Part shown: positions 11,451-23,363 of the stretch, in pieces | Layout: each line of letters starts with the position of its first letter | How positions within the stretch are numbered: the first letter of the stretch is position 1 | DNA from: Rutpela maculata | Taxonomy: Eukaryota > Arthropoda > Insecta > Coleoptera > Cerambycidae | DNA length: 64,000 bases | Reading direction: 5' to 3' | NCBI GenBank assembly: GCA_936432065.2 | Contig: OW386290.2 | Coordinates: 145,029,677-145,093,676, forward strand | Translations under genes and position numbers: made by a program | The notes under the pieces: model-generated | What the model was told of the DNA's origin: nothing | Databases searched by the model: none | What the model saw: only the letters and a program-made list of their open reading frames with translations

Positions 11451-12244
11451 ATGTATCGATGAAAAGCAATATACTTTGCTTTCGTATATCTAAGAGTATA
11501 ATAATAGATACGAAAAAATGCATATACAATTTTTTGTAGAGAATTTTACAAGCTGTATTTTTTATATAATCATAATTTCGAAATCTACAAATTTACTTTT
11601 GAAAAAGGATATTTATTTTATATTAATACATTTTTTGTTGCGACTATTTTTGACATGCACATTTCACATATCTAATGATATAATAATAACCTTAAGAACA
11701 TTATGTAATTGAAGTTCATGCTTGTGTCCAAAAAATTGACATTTAGTATATACAAGAGAAGCTAAGGTCTCAAAAAATTTTTTTGCATTAGCCACCTTCA
11801 TTACCACCCCCACCCCATTATAAAGGTTGATGAAAAAAAATGTTATTTAGTGTGTGTACACGAACCAAAAAACCTTAAAATATTTTTTTACTTCATCCAC
11901 CCCCACTACCATGTATCACCATCACCATCACCATCCCCACCCCACTACCGATGTGGGATTTTTTTAAATGTATCGATGAAAAGCAATATACTTTGCTTTC
12001 GTATATCTAAGAGTATAATAATAGATACGAAAAAATGCATATACAATTTTTTGTAGAGAATTTTACAAGCTGTATTTTTTATATAATCATAATTTCGAAA
12101 TCTACAAATTTACTTTTGAAAAAGGATATTTATTTTATATTAATACATTTTTTGTTGCGACTATTTTTGACATGCACATTTCACATATCTAATGATATAA
12201 TAATAACCTTAAGAACATTATGTAATTGAAGTTCATGCTTGTGT
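11210..12244. repeat. Perfect 517-bp tandem duplication
   Basis: The stretch from GTCCAAAAAATTGACATTTA (11210) to TTGAAGTTCATGCTTGT (about 11727) is repeated immediately to about 12244. The frames at 11333 and 11850, and at 11518 and 12035, have the same translations at an offset of 517. I see no difference between the copies, so it is either very recent or an assembly artefact. Confidence 0.85.
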
Positions 12245-12740
12245 TATTGGGGGTGAGGCAACAGCGTTCACGGTCGTGGGATCTGTGTGAATTTATTCAC
12301 AATTTTAATGAAATGGAACGGTTGTTTTTGATAAGACTATATGAGATACTTATGTTGTGGAACTATCAAATACGTAAATGACAAAATGAGTAAAACATAG
12401 TCAATTGTTGATGAATGTTTTTTTTTACAGAAATTTCACTCTACAAAACATACATTGCTGTCAAAAATATTCAAGATGGCCACTCAAAAGAAAAAATCTA
12501 TGTACACTATGGTCCATATGTAGCAAATAAATTAATTTTCAGCGTTATTATTATTTTTTCGAATTCCCGAAGCAGGTCAATTAAAATTACAGTTTGTGGT
12601 GCAAAGTTTTCACCCTCCACTTGAACTCCCTTGAGTGAGATTTGCAACCCCGTTTTTTTTTAATTGTAATACTTCATTTGAAATCTATTTTGATCCTCTA
12701 TTCAGCAATATCAATTGTTTGCGATTCTGTCCACTAGTTA
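12245..12740. other. No recognisable feature
   Basis: AT-rich sequence. Small open frames at 12415-12624 and 12635-12820 have no recognisable domain. Confidence 0.35.
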
Positions 12741-12944
12741 ATGAGAAAATCACATTTGAAATGTCACAACATGAATATTTGGTTCCAGCAAGATGGGGAT
12801 CGACTGCATTTTACTATTGAAGTTAGGACTCATTTAAATGCAGTGTTTCGTGGCAAATGGAGAGGTGGCGCAATAGACTGGCCAGCCCGCTCTCCTAACT
12901 TGACGCGACTAGATTACTTCTTATGGGGATACACATTAAACTAA
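12741..12944 (+). pseudogene. Mariner/Tc1-type transposase, C-terminal catalytic fragment
   Basis: The frame contains NIWFQQDGDRLHFTIEVRTH and IDWPARSPNLTRLDYFLWGY. These are the second and third acidic-residue blocks of the DDE_3 transposases of the IS630-Tc1-mariner superfamily. The D of QQDG and the D of the LDYF block are the expected catalytic positions. Substitutions of normally invariant residues (GDRLHF for the usual GARPHF, NLTRLD for DLTPLD) and the absence of the HTH and first catalytic block show a dead fragment. Confidence 0.8.
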
Positions 12945-13249
12945 AGGTCCAATCTATCAATTAGCGAAATATGGTCTAAAAAAGACAAATTAGAGTTATA
13001 TGACTGTCTAATATGAATTAAGTCATTTTGAGCTTCTGGACTTAAATCATAGCTTTTCCTCTTCCATTCTCTAGATTGATTTAATAATAATAGTACTTTG
13101 ATGTAAAGTAGAGGCAAGAGATATTATGGAGGGGCTAGAGGGGTGAGGTGGGTTGTCGAAAGGCTTGTTAGGAAAGTAGCAAAACCAACTCTGCTCGGTC
13201 CTCTGTTCTACTATATGTATTTCCTCAACTACACATATTACTTTGCAAG

Positions 13250-14623
13250 TAGGGATTGCAATTTACCGGAAGTTTTAATAACCGGTAAATCGGTAAATAA
13301 ATAAACGGTAAATCGGTAAATTAAATAACCGGTTAACCGGTATTTACCGGTAATTTTTAGAATGGATGATTAGGGTGGCGAAAATGGCAATTGTCTTTTT
13401 CCATGTACAAAATTATCTAAATTTAACAAAAAACATTTTTGTATACGTATATTTGATATAATGAACAAACAAAAGGTTTTTTATCAACAGTAAAATCACA
13501 AGAGCTTTTTGTATCGGATAAATTTCTCTTTGTAACGAAATAATTTTGCCAATCAATGATTTTATAAGAAAAACTGACATGAAAAAATCGCGAGACCGGA
13601 GGTCGAGCAATTTTGTCAAATGTCAGTTTTTCGAGCAAAATTACTGATTGGCAAAATTTTGAGTTAAAAAGAAATTTATCCATAAAAGAAAAGCTCGAGT
13701 GTTTTTTGGCAAGATAAATTAACGACAGAATATGAATGTGAACGAACAACAACAATAATTTATTAAAAATAATTATAATTTTCCCAAAACTACTCATATC
13801 GTACAGTATAGTTTCCACAATACTTAAAAATTATGGCTGACAGTACAGATTTCAAAGTGACGTGCGACTACTGGTGTACTCTGCTTTTGAGAAACAGACA
13901 TTTTTATCGGTGATAAAAAGCGATGCACCTTTTTTATCGCTGCCAAAGTGACAAAAATGTGACTGTCAAACAGACTTTTTTATATAGGAGTTAATTTACC
14001 AAAAGGAAAAAATATAAATGAAATAAATTTAAATAAATAATTATTCTGTAAATAACAAAAATATCCACTTAAATAACAAAAATTATAAACATAAACTCAA
14101 ATGGGGCATTTACTGAATACCTAATCTAAAAATACAATATTTTTTAAAAATAGCCTGTTAAAAGGGTTAGTTTTTCAAAGCTATATCTGTTAATCGTCTG
14201 ATATTTGTGCATAGAATACCACCAGCTGAAGATGCCCTTCCTCAATCGATATTGGTGGGTCGATAAGTTAATAAGAATTGGTAATAACATACTTCTAAAT
14301 GTATTCCACGGATATTTGCTGCAGTGACATATTCAATTTTCTGTCGTAAAATATTGTCAATGTCTCTCTTGTATTTCTTAGGGCTTGGTATTTGGAGTTT
14401 ACTTTTTATAATATTATTTATTTATTGTTAAAAGTGCTCGGCGTTGGGACAGTCACTCTGTATTTAGTGAATACTAGTCAGTGACATAAATAGAAACGTT
14501 GAATACGTGACATATCGTAAGTTCAGAATTTACCGAAATAACCGGTAAAAAATTAAAATAACCGGTAATTATCGCCATGTGTTTTTTGTCCTAATAACCG
14601 GTTAACCGGTAATGCAATCCCTA
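13250..14623. mobile_element. hAT-type element with 8-bp target duplication, non-autonomous
   Basis: TTTGCAAG lies directly outside both ends (13242-13249 and 14624-14631). The ends are TAGGGATTGCA inverted repeats followed on both sides by arrays of ACCGGTAA / CGGTAAAT words (13263-13350 and 14527-14611). An 8-bp duplication with a TAGGG/CAGGG-type end fits the hAT superfamily. Inside, 13500-13580 and 13620-13700 form a second nested inverted repeat around ACTGACAT / ATGTCAGT. No transposase frame could be recognised; the frames at 13413-13818 on the minus strand run through the nested inverted repeat. Confidence 0.85.
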
Positions 14624-15154
14624 TTTGCAAGTGCACTACAGCATATTTAACGTTTTAAATAGCAAAGTATGAGGGATTCTGGATTAACATTGCTAATGCT
14701 GATATACCTCATAAAATATATTTATTTCATAATAAGATTTTTTAAATAAATTTACCGTAATTTTATGATTTGTGTATTGCGCAAAATATATGACTCACTG
14801 GTGTTAGAATTTGACGACAACATGAAATGAAGGTGATTTAAGACGTGTAGAAAAAATTGGAGTGTAATACTCAGCTATGCGTAACCGATATTATGAACAT
14901 TCTTATTTTTAATTTGTTTTTTCAACTTCGTTTGAATTTTTTCCTATTAAATTTGGAAAAAAATTAGTTAGAACAATTCTTTATGAAAATAGTTATTTTT
15001 CAGTGAAAAAGCAATATATTAAATATATTCAGTCGGGTAATGTTTAGTTTGTTAAAGCACGAAAAATATTTGATTTGTGAATTCACTAATTATTTATATA
15101 CCTATTTAATTATATTTTGACTAATTATTATCTAAGCTAAAAATATGTCTGAAG

Positions 15155-15430
15155 GGATAGGTGTGGACCGGGCGAGGTTTAAACGTAGGCTATTCAGTCA
15201 CAGTCCTAGGCAGCACCCCCCCCCCTAACATATTCCAAACTGAAACTCATGCCATAGACCTATATGCCCACAAATTTATAAACGAGCATTCGGAGGGCAA
15301 TACTTCATACAGCAGTGAGATAGGAGTAGATGCTCTCAGGTCATATGTCTTTGAATCTAAAATTGTCCGAGTATGCGGACAATCCCTGAAGTAACTGGCA
15401 AAAAACAACAAGGTTATCTGATGCCAGGAA
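15155..15430 (+). pseudogene. LINE ORF2 RNase H fragment
   Basis: The frame reads GRGLNVGYSVTV, then IFQTETHAIDLYAHKF, ALRSYVFESKIVRVCGQSL. In RNase H domains of I/R1/Jockey-type retrotransposons the same order is a G-rich strand, FQxE(V/T)xAI (catalytic E), SDSxAAL (catalytic D) and a helix ending in EC. Here the SDS segment has decayed (SSEIGVD) and no RT is attached. Its strand is opposite to the LINE remains at 15590-16960, so it is a separate insertion. Confidence 0.7.
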
Positions 15431-15589
15431 TAGAATAATGAAGTAAAATAGCTATTCGTCTTGTAAAATAAAATGTTAGAGCCTCGTTTTGGTGACTCAT
15501 CCAAAGGACATATAGCGGAAGAATTCTAAAATTTGGAAAAGAAAAAGGAGAAGTCTTTCAGGCCAGGCCGCGTTTTTGTAAAATAATCT

Positions 15590-16960
15590 TGTCAAAGAAA
15601 TGATTTAAATTTATTTTTGAATAGCTTAATGATTTCTATGTTTTTTAATTCTGGCATTAATTTGTTAAATAATTTAATTCCTACATACATAGAACTTTTC
15701 TCATATAAAGACAACCCATGTGCAGGAATTGACAACATAGAACTTTATCTCGTTTCATAACGATGAAAATCGCCATTAGTTGTAAATGTCTCTATATTTG
15801 TTTTAACGTACACTAAAATTTCGTATATATAAATGCATGGAAGTGTCAACAGTTGTAAGTTCTTGAAATAGTTTCTACATGATACTCTTGCAGATAAACC
15901 TACACTATTTCTTATCGCCCTTTTTTGAATTTTTTTTTTATTATTTTTTTTAACTATTTAATGTCGGCCTATTTCCGCTACCAGGGCCTATCACCGACGC
16001 CAGGAGACGAGCTACCCCCAACCTGGAAATTTTGCCGAACCTCTTCCCTTAAGAAGAGTAGGGATTTTTTACTTGCCTAACATTTAATAGACAAGGGACC
16101 GCCTGCTTTACATCCCCTCCGAAGGATGGTATATCCACTACGTAATCCTCGTCTGAAATTACGTAACTTCCGAGTATACACTAATATACAAGCCTCTAGA
16201 AGGTGGGACGAGAACGCTGTATTTCCCAAGATGGGAGCCCATCCAAGTACTAACCGCGCTCGACGTTGCTTCAACGGAATATCGACTGATATTCACATTG
16301 AAGTCGCCTCTACGCTCGCCCCTTTTGAATTTTAAACAATCTATTAAAATGACATGATGATCCCCAAAATATTATCTATAACGTAGGCGTGATACAAATT
16401 GTGCATGATAAAATGACACTAATGTGGCGTTATTACTAATATGTTTTAATCTGTACAAAACATAACAAAACGATGCAAGTTTATTCGAAAGATATTCTAT
16501 ATGAACTTCCCAATTTAAAATATTACCTATAAATAAACCAAGAAATTTTGTGCTCTCTACTTGAGCAATGGATTTTCCTTCAACTTTTAGCAAATAACTT
16601 TTGTCCATTGACAGGTTTCAGGATGAAAAATTCATAAACACTGTTTTAGATTTATTTCGGCATAATTTGTTCTTAGCCAACCAGTTTTTAAATCTTTCAA
16701 TCATATTCTGTATTTTTGGAATTACCTCGGTTATATTTAAATCAGTGCATCGATAATGAGTTTTCACAGCTAATTACATCGGGAAAATCATTAATATAAA
16801 TTAAAAACAACAAGGGTCCTAAAATGGACCTTGTGGGACGCTTATGTTAATCTTGAATATACACCATTAATGTCCACAATTTGGTCTCTATCTTGAAGGT
16901 AAGAACTTAACCAGTCTGAGATTTTTCCTCTGAGACCATTTGAATTAAACACGAACAACA
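15590..16960 (-). pseudogene. LINE ORF2 remnant (RT to C-terminal end), split by a SINE
   Basis: On the minus strand: an RT block near 16860-16780 (VPQG, then FILMIF/INDFPD across a frameshift), IERFKNWLAKNKLCRNKSKT near 16700-16640, then VESTKFLGLFIGNILNWEVH (16565-16505) and LRYR near 16380. After the inserted SINE it resumes at 15922 with IQKRAIRNSVGLSARVSCRN, CIYIYEILVYVKTN, FTTNGDFHRYETR, SLYEKSSMYVGIKLFNKLMP. This is the usual order of RT, thumb and C-terminal segments in Jockey/CR1-like LINEs. Several frameshifts and stops make it a relic. Protein text on the two sides of the SINE joins cleanly at the duplicated site. Confidence 0.8.
15934..16322 (-). mobile_element. 5S rRNA-derived SINE, copy 1
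   Basis: Flanked by TTTTGAATTTT on both sides (15923-15933 and 16323-16333), the target duplication. Read on the minus strand it starts GGGGCGAGCGTAG. Its first 115 bases or so match 5S rRNA through the internal promoter region (AAGCAACGTCGAGCGCGGTT, AGTACTTGGATGGG, TTGGGAA.TACAGCG). An unrelated body with a GGATATACCATCC / CCTTCGGAGG segment follows, then GGCGTCGGTGATAGGCCCTG and a T-rich/A-rich tail. It differs from the copy at 60034-60417 at only a few positions over about 300 bp. It sits inside a LINE ORF2 relic. The open frames here on both strands are chance frames of the SINE. Confidence 0.9.
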
Positions 16961-17054
16961 CACATAGACAACCCCCAAATCCAAAGCATTGACATTGCTA
17001 ATGTCAGAGATAAGGATGAAACCTAGTACACGATAGACAGTGTAACCAAGCATG

Positions 17055-17792
17055 CTCGCCACCTCCGATTAAAGAACTTATAGATACATAACAGGCTATC
17101 TTTTCACTATAAACCTTGTTTGCTCCTAACATAGTCACATTATATGTCCATTAAAAAGAATAGATGAACATCACATCCCATAGGCAACAGTGGCGTTGTG
17201 TGTGTAGAAAATGTGTAGAATGGTAAATATTTTCATTAAAATGAATTATTGCAATTCCTGCATTACCGACCCTTTATATAACGTGATGTAGGCATACGAT
17301 ATTACAGTAAGATAAAACAGTAAGATAAATATGTATTGAAAGGATATTAAAATTTAATGGGTATTCACTTTATAACTGTAAACTGAACTTCATCATGTTA
17401 CGACTATGGAACGATCGATTTTCTTCATTTCTAAACTGCTTTCTGCAAACAGCACAGCAGTTCACTATTTATTTGCACTAAATATATTGTCACTAAACTG
17501 TGTAAATGTGAATAGAGAATATTATTTAGGTATTGAGCAAATCACAACTTAAAATAAAAAGACTTCTTCACCACATTTTGATCGAAAAACACAAAAACGC
17601 TTATTAACATTAATGGCGGATATACTGTCAAAAGTGTCAAACTGAGATTATGATAATCAAACTGAACAGATCGACTAGCCAATCAAAAACTTATGGGAAG
17701 AAGTGCCTTAGATTGTGAATCTTTCGGGATCACACAAAGTAATGCCATTATGTATCTAGATATAAGTTCTTTAATCGGAGTTCGCCACTAAC
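17055..17792. mobile_element. TIR element, about 0.74 kb
   Basis: CTCCGATTAAAGAACTTATA at 17063-17082 is inverted at 17760-17780 (TATAAGTTCTTTAATCGGAG), with matching flanks ATACATAA / TTATGTATC inside and GCCAC / GTGGC-like bases outside. The inverted ends are about 35-40 bp. No transposase frame is visible inside. Exact boundaries and target duplication were not settled. Confidence 0.65.
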
Positions 17793-18179
17793 ACACTTTG
17801 GTCTGCTGATCTACCATGCCGGCCCTCATTAATCTATAATAATGTCAAGCGGTACTACCAATAACTATTTCCAAAAATGGCAAATTATTAAAATCAAGTC
17901 GAAATTTTAGGTTAGGTTATGCAGGCGTCATAAACCCTATAGGTCATAAAGCGCTTTCGTGTTATAGCTGCGTGACGTCAATCACTCCTATTTCATCGAA
18001 AGACGTAGCCGCTTGCCTTGATGCCTAACAGTCTGATTTAAATGCCGCAGATGCGTCATGCGGATTAAAAGTACCGTTTGTAAGGATCAACGTCGCGTCG
18101 CTTTCTCAATTGATATTAGCAATACTATACAATACTTTTTTGGGGGTCTGTGTTATTTGTTACAAATTAATTTTGCGAT

Positions 18180-18290
18180 TTAATGGCTGATACTTGCCAT
18201 AGACTATTTTTCCATATAAATAAATACTCTAATGAAAGGGAAAAATGTGCAAGTTGCCTATCATTGCAGATCAAAGTCAGTATCAACGTT
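18180..18290 (+). repeat. Dispersed repeat, copy 1 of 2
   Basis: GCGATTTAATGGCTGATACT, TGCCATAGACTATTTTTCC, ATATAAATAAA and ATGCAAGTT-like words recur in the same order at 39341-39450. Both lie just downstream of sequence with CGTC/GACGTCAC words. Confidence 0.5.
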
Positions 18291-19452
18291 CTTTGTATAT
18301 AAAATAATGATCATTTAAATTGTTCCCTTTAAAAATAATGTCAACGCCAACATTCGTTATATGAACAGTATTATTAAGTTCCAACACATTACTATACAAG
18401 AGAACAACAATAATTTTTTTGTGCGTGTTTTGTAAATTATCTATAATAATAATTTTTTGTTCTTGTGGACAATATAATTTCCAAGAAAATGTATAATTAT
18501 TCTCAAACACATTTGTTGACCGCAGCAGCACATTTCAATTAATCTTTTCTAGAATAGAACTGCTCAACTTTCCAATTTATTTATATTTATATTATTTTAA
18601 TACCGATTTGTAAAATTCCAAATTTGGTTATTCTGTTTATTTTTCGGCATACAATTGCGCGTTTTACACGCAAGTAAATAATTTTGGTAAAAAATTCCTA
18701 AAGATAATGTGATATATCGAAGTGTTGTTATGGTCTGTGATTTTTATTGTTCGTGGGAAAATAAACGATGTAAAAAAATCAATTTATAATTCAATTCCGA
18801 GTTGTATTGCGATAATGTGGGCAATAAATTATTAAAACTATTATTATTGAAATGTGTACGTCTAGAGGTGTGATGTTTAATGGTTTAATGATTCAAACTT
18901 TGCATTTGGCGTAAATAAATTTAAAAAAAATACAAGTAAACTAGGGAATTATTTTCGAATATACAAGGCGAGCCAAGACGAAATTACAGGATCAAATGCC
19001 CTTTTTTTTTAATGGAATGCTGTGCATATCAGTACATTTTTCGAAGCCTCTTTCTAGACTATATTATTACTGACTATCTCCCAACCACTTGGATGTAATG
19101 AATTTTTTTATTGAAATAATGCCATCTGCAGCTGCATATTGAAAAAAATCACCAAAGTCACAATTACGAGTTTTAAGAAAAACTTATGTGAATACTAGTT
19201 ACGAGACATCTAATTAATGTTCTTGAATAATTTTTACTTCCTAAGAATGTGCAGGATTGCAAAAAATTATTTAGAGGTTTCTTCAAATAATTCATTAGAA
19301 AAAATTATAAGTGCTCCACATGTCCATTTTGATTAAGAGACTTCTTTATGCAATTTTGAAATCAAGCCATTTAGTGGGACCATTTCTTCCAATCCATTGA
19401 AGTAAATGATATTTCACTGGTCCCTTACTGTAATAATTTTTTTGTAAATTTT
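18291..19452. other. No recognisable feature
   Basis: AT-rich sequence. The minus-strand frame 18283-18531 (82 codons) has no recognisable domain. Confidence 0.35.
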
Positions 19453-19513
19453 AACCTCCCCACAATAAAATTGTGGGAGGTTACTACATTTAAAAAAAGT
19501 GGTTTTTAAAAAA

Positions 19514-19551
<38 letters not shown>

Positions 19552-19690
19552 TGTGTGTGAGTGTGTGTGTATGTGTGTGTGTGTGTGTGTATGTATGTTA
19601 GCACGATAGCGGCAAAGCTACTAAACGGATTTGGATGAAACTTTGCATGAGGGTTTCTTTAGTGTTCCAGAAGATCTGAAAAGGTTTTGG
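19453..19690 (+). repeat. Hairpin-headed repeat with long GT microsatellite
   Basis: A near-perfect hairpin (19453-19482; arms ACCTCCC and CACAAT against ATTGTGGGAGGT) is followed by TTAAAAAATGTCTGTG and a (TG)n tract of about 80 bases (19515-19596, with GTAT interruptions). Then come TAGCACGATAGCGGCAAAGC and AACGGATTTGGATGAAACTT. The arrangement parallels 2400-2640 and the head of the ACTTCCACATCC family. Confidence 0.55.
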
Positions 19691-19740
19691 TTGAGATCGG
19701 ATTACGTTTAGTGCCGTTTTGGCACAACAAGTTGTTTATT

Positions 19741-22700
19741 TTATGATTACTTACAATTTGTAATCGAACCATTGAAAAGCAGTAATAATTCCAATTTCAA
19801 CGATATATCACACTTGCACCCTTTCAATTTCGTTTCCGTTAAAAAAAAAATAAAAAGAATTCGTTATATGTGCACACATGACAGCATCCAAAAAATATTA
19901 TTGGTATTATTGTTAGGGGAAAATGTGTAACATACCTGTTACAATTTTTGCCGTAGTCAAAAATCCTATTTTATTTCCGACCATATTTTGAGTATCACTC
20001 AGTAAGTTACAAAATTTTACCGTTCATTTAATAATAAGTACTATTGTAAAACACATCACAAAAACTTCTCATTTTGTATACTTAAATATTTCTACAATAC
20101 AGCACCCCCTTTTTAAATATTTATTGTACTAATTAAGAAACAAGGTTACCATAGATTTCTTTATGGATCTACATTTACTCGTGGTCAAACAATACATTAG
20201 TTTCCATCACTAATCTATTACTTTAAATATTAATAATACTACCAAAATCCAGATGGCGTAAAGCGCTTGACAGAAATGTTGTTTTTTAAACCATACTAGC
20301 TTTCCTTGTAATTGAAACTTAATTGGTATTCATTTTACTATTCTGAACTGTCAATGAAAGTTGTGCGACTCAATTGCGATATCTCCAAGACTTTGTCTAA
20401 TTCTGATGTATCGTCGATTATCTAGTGCATCAATAGATTTTGAGGTAAATTAGTTTTATTATTATTCTTTTATAACATATAGGCACCTTCTGTGCTATAT
20501 ATTTTTTTGTTCAATTGACCATGTGAGTATTTGTAAAATCTAATTTTGGTTTCCTTCTTTCCTATGATGGCGTTATAGTTCTGGCAGCTTAAGTAAAAAT
20601 TATTAAGTAAAACTATTAAGTAAAATTTTTAATTAAAATTACTAAATTAAAATAATTAGTAAAATAAAATAAGTACTAAATTAAAATTAGTACTCAAATT
20701 TTTGATGAAGTTACATTTGTTTAAACAGAAGAATTTATGAAATTAAAAACTTCTGGAGGGTTTAATTTGCCGAAACAAATTAAACAATGTTTATTTGGAA
20801 TTCAGTCCATAAGGAGAATTTAGTTTTTCTATCAATTAAATTGTGAAGATTCAATAAAAAGAAATTCTTGGATTCATTTGGTATATTCTTCCACACGGAG
20901 CACGTGTCAGGAGGGAAACATTTCCTATTGTAAAGAAGCCAATTAAACTTCATTTCCTAGAGATTCATTTTCGTAAAATTAAATTTACTCAACTAAGCCG
21001 AACTATTTCGACAATCAAGTACAGGTTGAAATTTCTTGCCAACGTCTTCACGCTGTAAGCATCGAGACGACGACGTGGTCCACCAGGAGACACCTTAGGA
21101 CACGGTGAGAGTTTTGTGTAGTGTTAAATTTTATTGGTGAATTATTAACATCCACCTGGTGTTACATATATTTTTATGCAGGCCATGAGGTCCTTGATCA
21201 GCATAAATTTCGTTCTTGTTTTATTGCTGTACATTTTTATATAATTAAGATTATCATTTCATCTCTTTTTGAAATTTGGAACATTTTATTAGTTATAACT
21301 ATTTTTGATCGTAACTTTGTTGAACATTTGAAATTGCTATTATTTCTTTTTTTACATTTATGATTATGTAATTTGCTCACGTAAATTTTAATATCGACCT
21401 GAATACTTTTATAATAAATTTTATCTCATAACTATTTTTTCAATCTTTATTTTTTTTCTTGGACAAAAGTTTTTCCTTTCTAAATTTACCTGTAGGAGTT
21501 TTCGTCCTGGTAAAAGGGGGTCAGTAATCTCTATTAACGCTGCAGGTGGCGCCCCAGATTAAATTCATTTTTAAGCCCTCCTTTTACCAGGCACGAATTG
21601 TGTGACAGGTGTCAAATAAAGGTGTGTAGTGTACTTTCCCCTAAATAAAATAAGAGCCACAAGGTCGACCTAAAGGTAAGAAAACTCACGTTTATCTCTA
21701 AACAAGTAGCTAGCCGAGAGCCGGGGTTCTTCTGGTTGTCACGTCGTTCTTGGGACTTGTCCCGGGGATAACGAGGGAACCTGAAGGCTCCAAACAGGCG
21801 TTCACTCCACCCAACAACATCGGGAAGAGCGAAAACGTAACAAATGTATTTTGCCATTTGTCAAAAATATTTAGGTTGGTAACTTTTGTGAATGTTGATT
21901 TATAGGTTATGATACGTGACGTTACAGCTAACCTGAAAAATATATATTTCTTAAGATTTAAGAATATTACGTAGCTGTTATTAAAATTTCTGCCTGGTTC
22001 CCGTACTTTCAACTAAAATCTACTACAGTGTAATGTTTATGAAGTTTTAAATACTTTGTCCTAATAAAATAGGACTCTTTTTGTAGGTTGGAAATCTAAC
22101 CTGTAATTAGCTGTCTATTTTTATTAATCAACAATTAGGCAATCCAAACCACGTGACTTCCAACTTTGCGTTGCGGTCAAACATTTGTTGACAGTAGTTA
22201 AACATTTGTCAAAACAGTTTGTGTTTTTCCGTCGGCCTGGCTAAGTATCTTGAAATTTTAACAATATAGTGTTTTTTGTGGATTGTGGCAAGGCGTTTTT
22301 GATTGTTTTCAAGTAATAAACTTTTATTTAATTATGCAGAGTGAGTTTTTTAAGAAGTTGGTGTTGGAAAATCAAGATGGAAAATCGAGATGTAAAAACG
22401 ATGGAAGGTGTTAAATCATCCCTTTTAATCACGGCTATCCATCTTTGACGTCATTTTCTCGACAGATCATTTATATGAGGGAAATATTTAGAATTCACGC
22501 GGTAATATTATCATGAAAAAATCTAATAAGACACATTAAACAATTCTTTACCAAAAACTCACATTAAAAACCTTTAAAACGCAAAAACTACATGAAAAAA
22601 TGCTGCACTGGTCACAGACCAACCCAAATATTTTTGACAATGTCAAGACTCATTTTAAGTGGTTTTTTAAAGGTAATAATTGTTTATAGCCGTGTTCGGA

Positions 22701-23363
22701 TATTACGTCTGATTGATGAGACGCGTCACAATCGTTCATTTAATGCAAATCGAGCTAACCGAGCTAAATCTGAAACGTTCGAATATTACAAAATAAAGGA
22801 CTCAGACGAAGCTCGACTTGCTCTGGCCTTTTTGTTCGTGCAGGAAGATTTTAATTTGACGCATACGTAGTTCGCTTAAACTGTCCATAATGTTATTGAC
22901 TTGTTGATGTTAGAGTGTTATTTGGGCTAAATTCTGTATTATATTTATTCGCTATTCAATGTTCTATAAAATCTTCGAATCGTTATTTGTTAATACCCTT
23001 ATAATATCCGGCAATTGATTAACATGCAACATAAACAAACATGAGAGGTTATGCAGATTGTTTGTAGTCCACTTCAGTTCGTTCGATATTTGTCCATGAA
23101 ATAAATGGCTCCAAAGTCACGTGTAATTTATCTGTTTGCTCAATGCTCTGATTTCCGATGTAATATCCAAACACGGCTGAATTGGATCCACCGTGTGGGG
23201 AGGTTCCAGCCGCTTCCAGTAGCTGCCGATTTTTTTTGCTGTTTTCGTTATTCGGTAAGCAGTAAAATCTCTGTTTGGTATAAATTGTCTTGTACAAATG
23301 AACATTTATCGCACTTATCGATCGTCAGTTATCATTTGTATTAAATTTAAAATAGTTTTCAAA
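19741..23363. other. Unassigned stretch
   Basis: No gene could be supported. 20590-20700 is low-complexity (TTAAGTAAAATT-like). At 21547 TGGCGCCCCAGATT resembles a retroelement primer-binding site, but I could not find paired LTRs or gag/pol text. Frames at 22592-22870 (92 codons, plus) and 21612-22012 (minus) have no recognisable domain. Confidence 0.35.

Noticed and set aside
11333..11539. Pro/His/Ser-rich frames (also 11850-12056, 25784-25981, 33066-33260)
   Set aside because: They translate the CCACCC / CACCAT stretches of the ACTTCCACATCC repeat family; their reading frame is not preserved between copies.
16077..16335. Open frames of 65-69 codons on both strands, repeated at 60015-60279
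   Set aside because: They lie wholly inside the two copies of the 5S-derived SINE; identity reflects the SINE, not a protein.
21541..21557. TGGCGCCCCAGATT, like an LTR-retroelement primer-binding site
   Set aside because: No paired LTRs, no TG...CA boundary and no gag/pol text nearby could be found.
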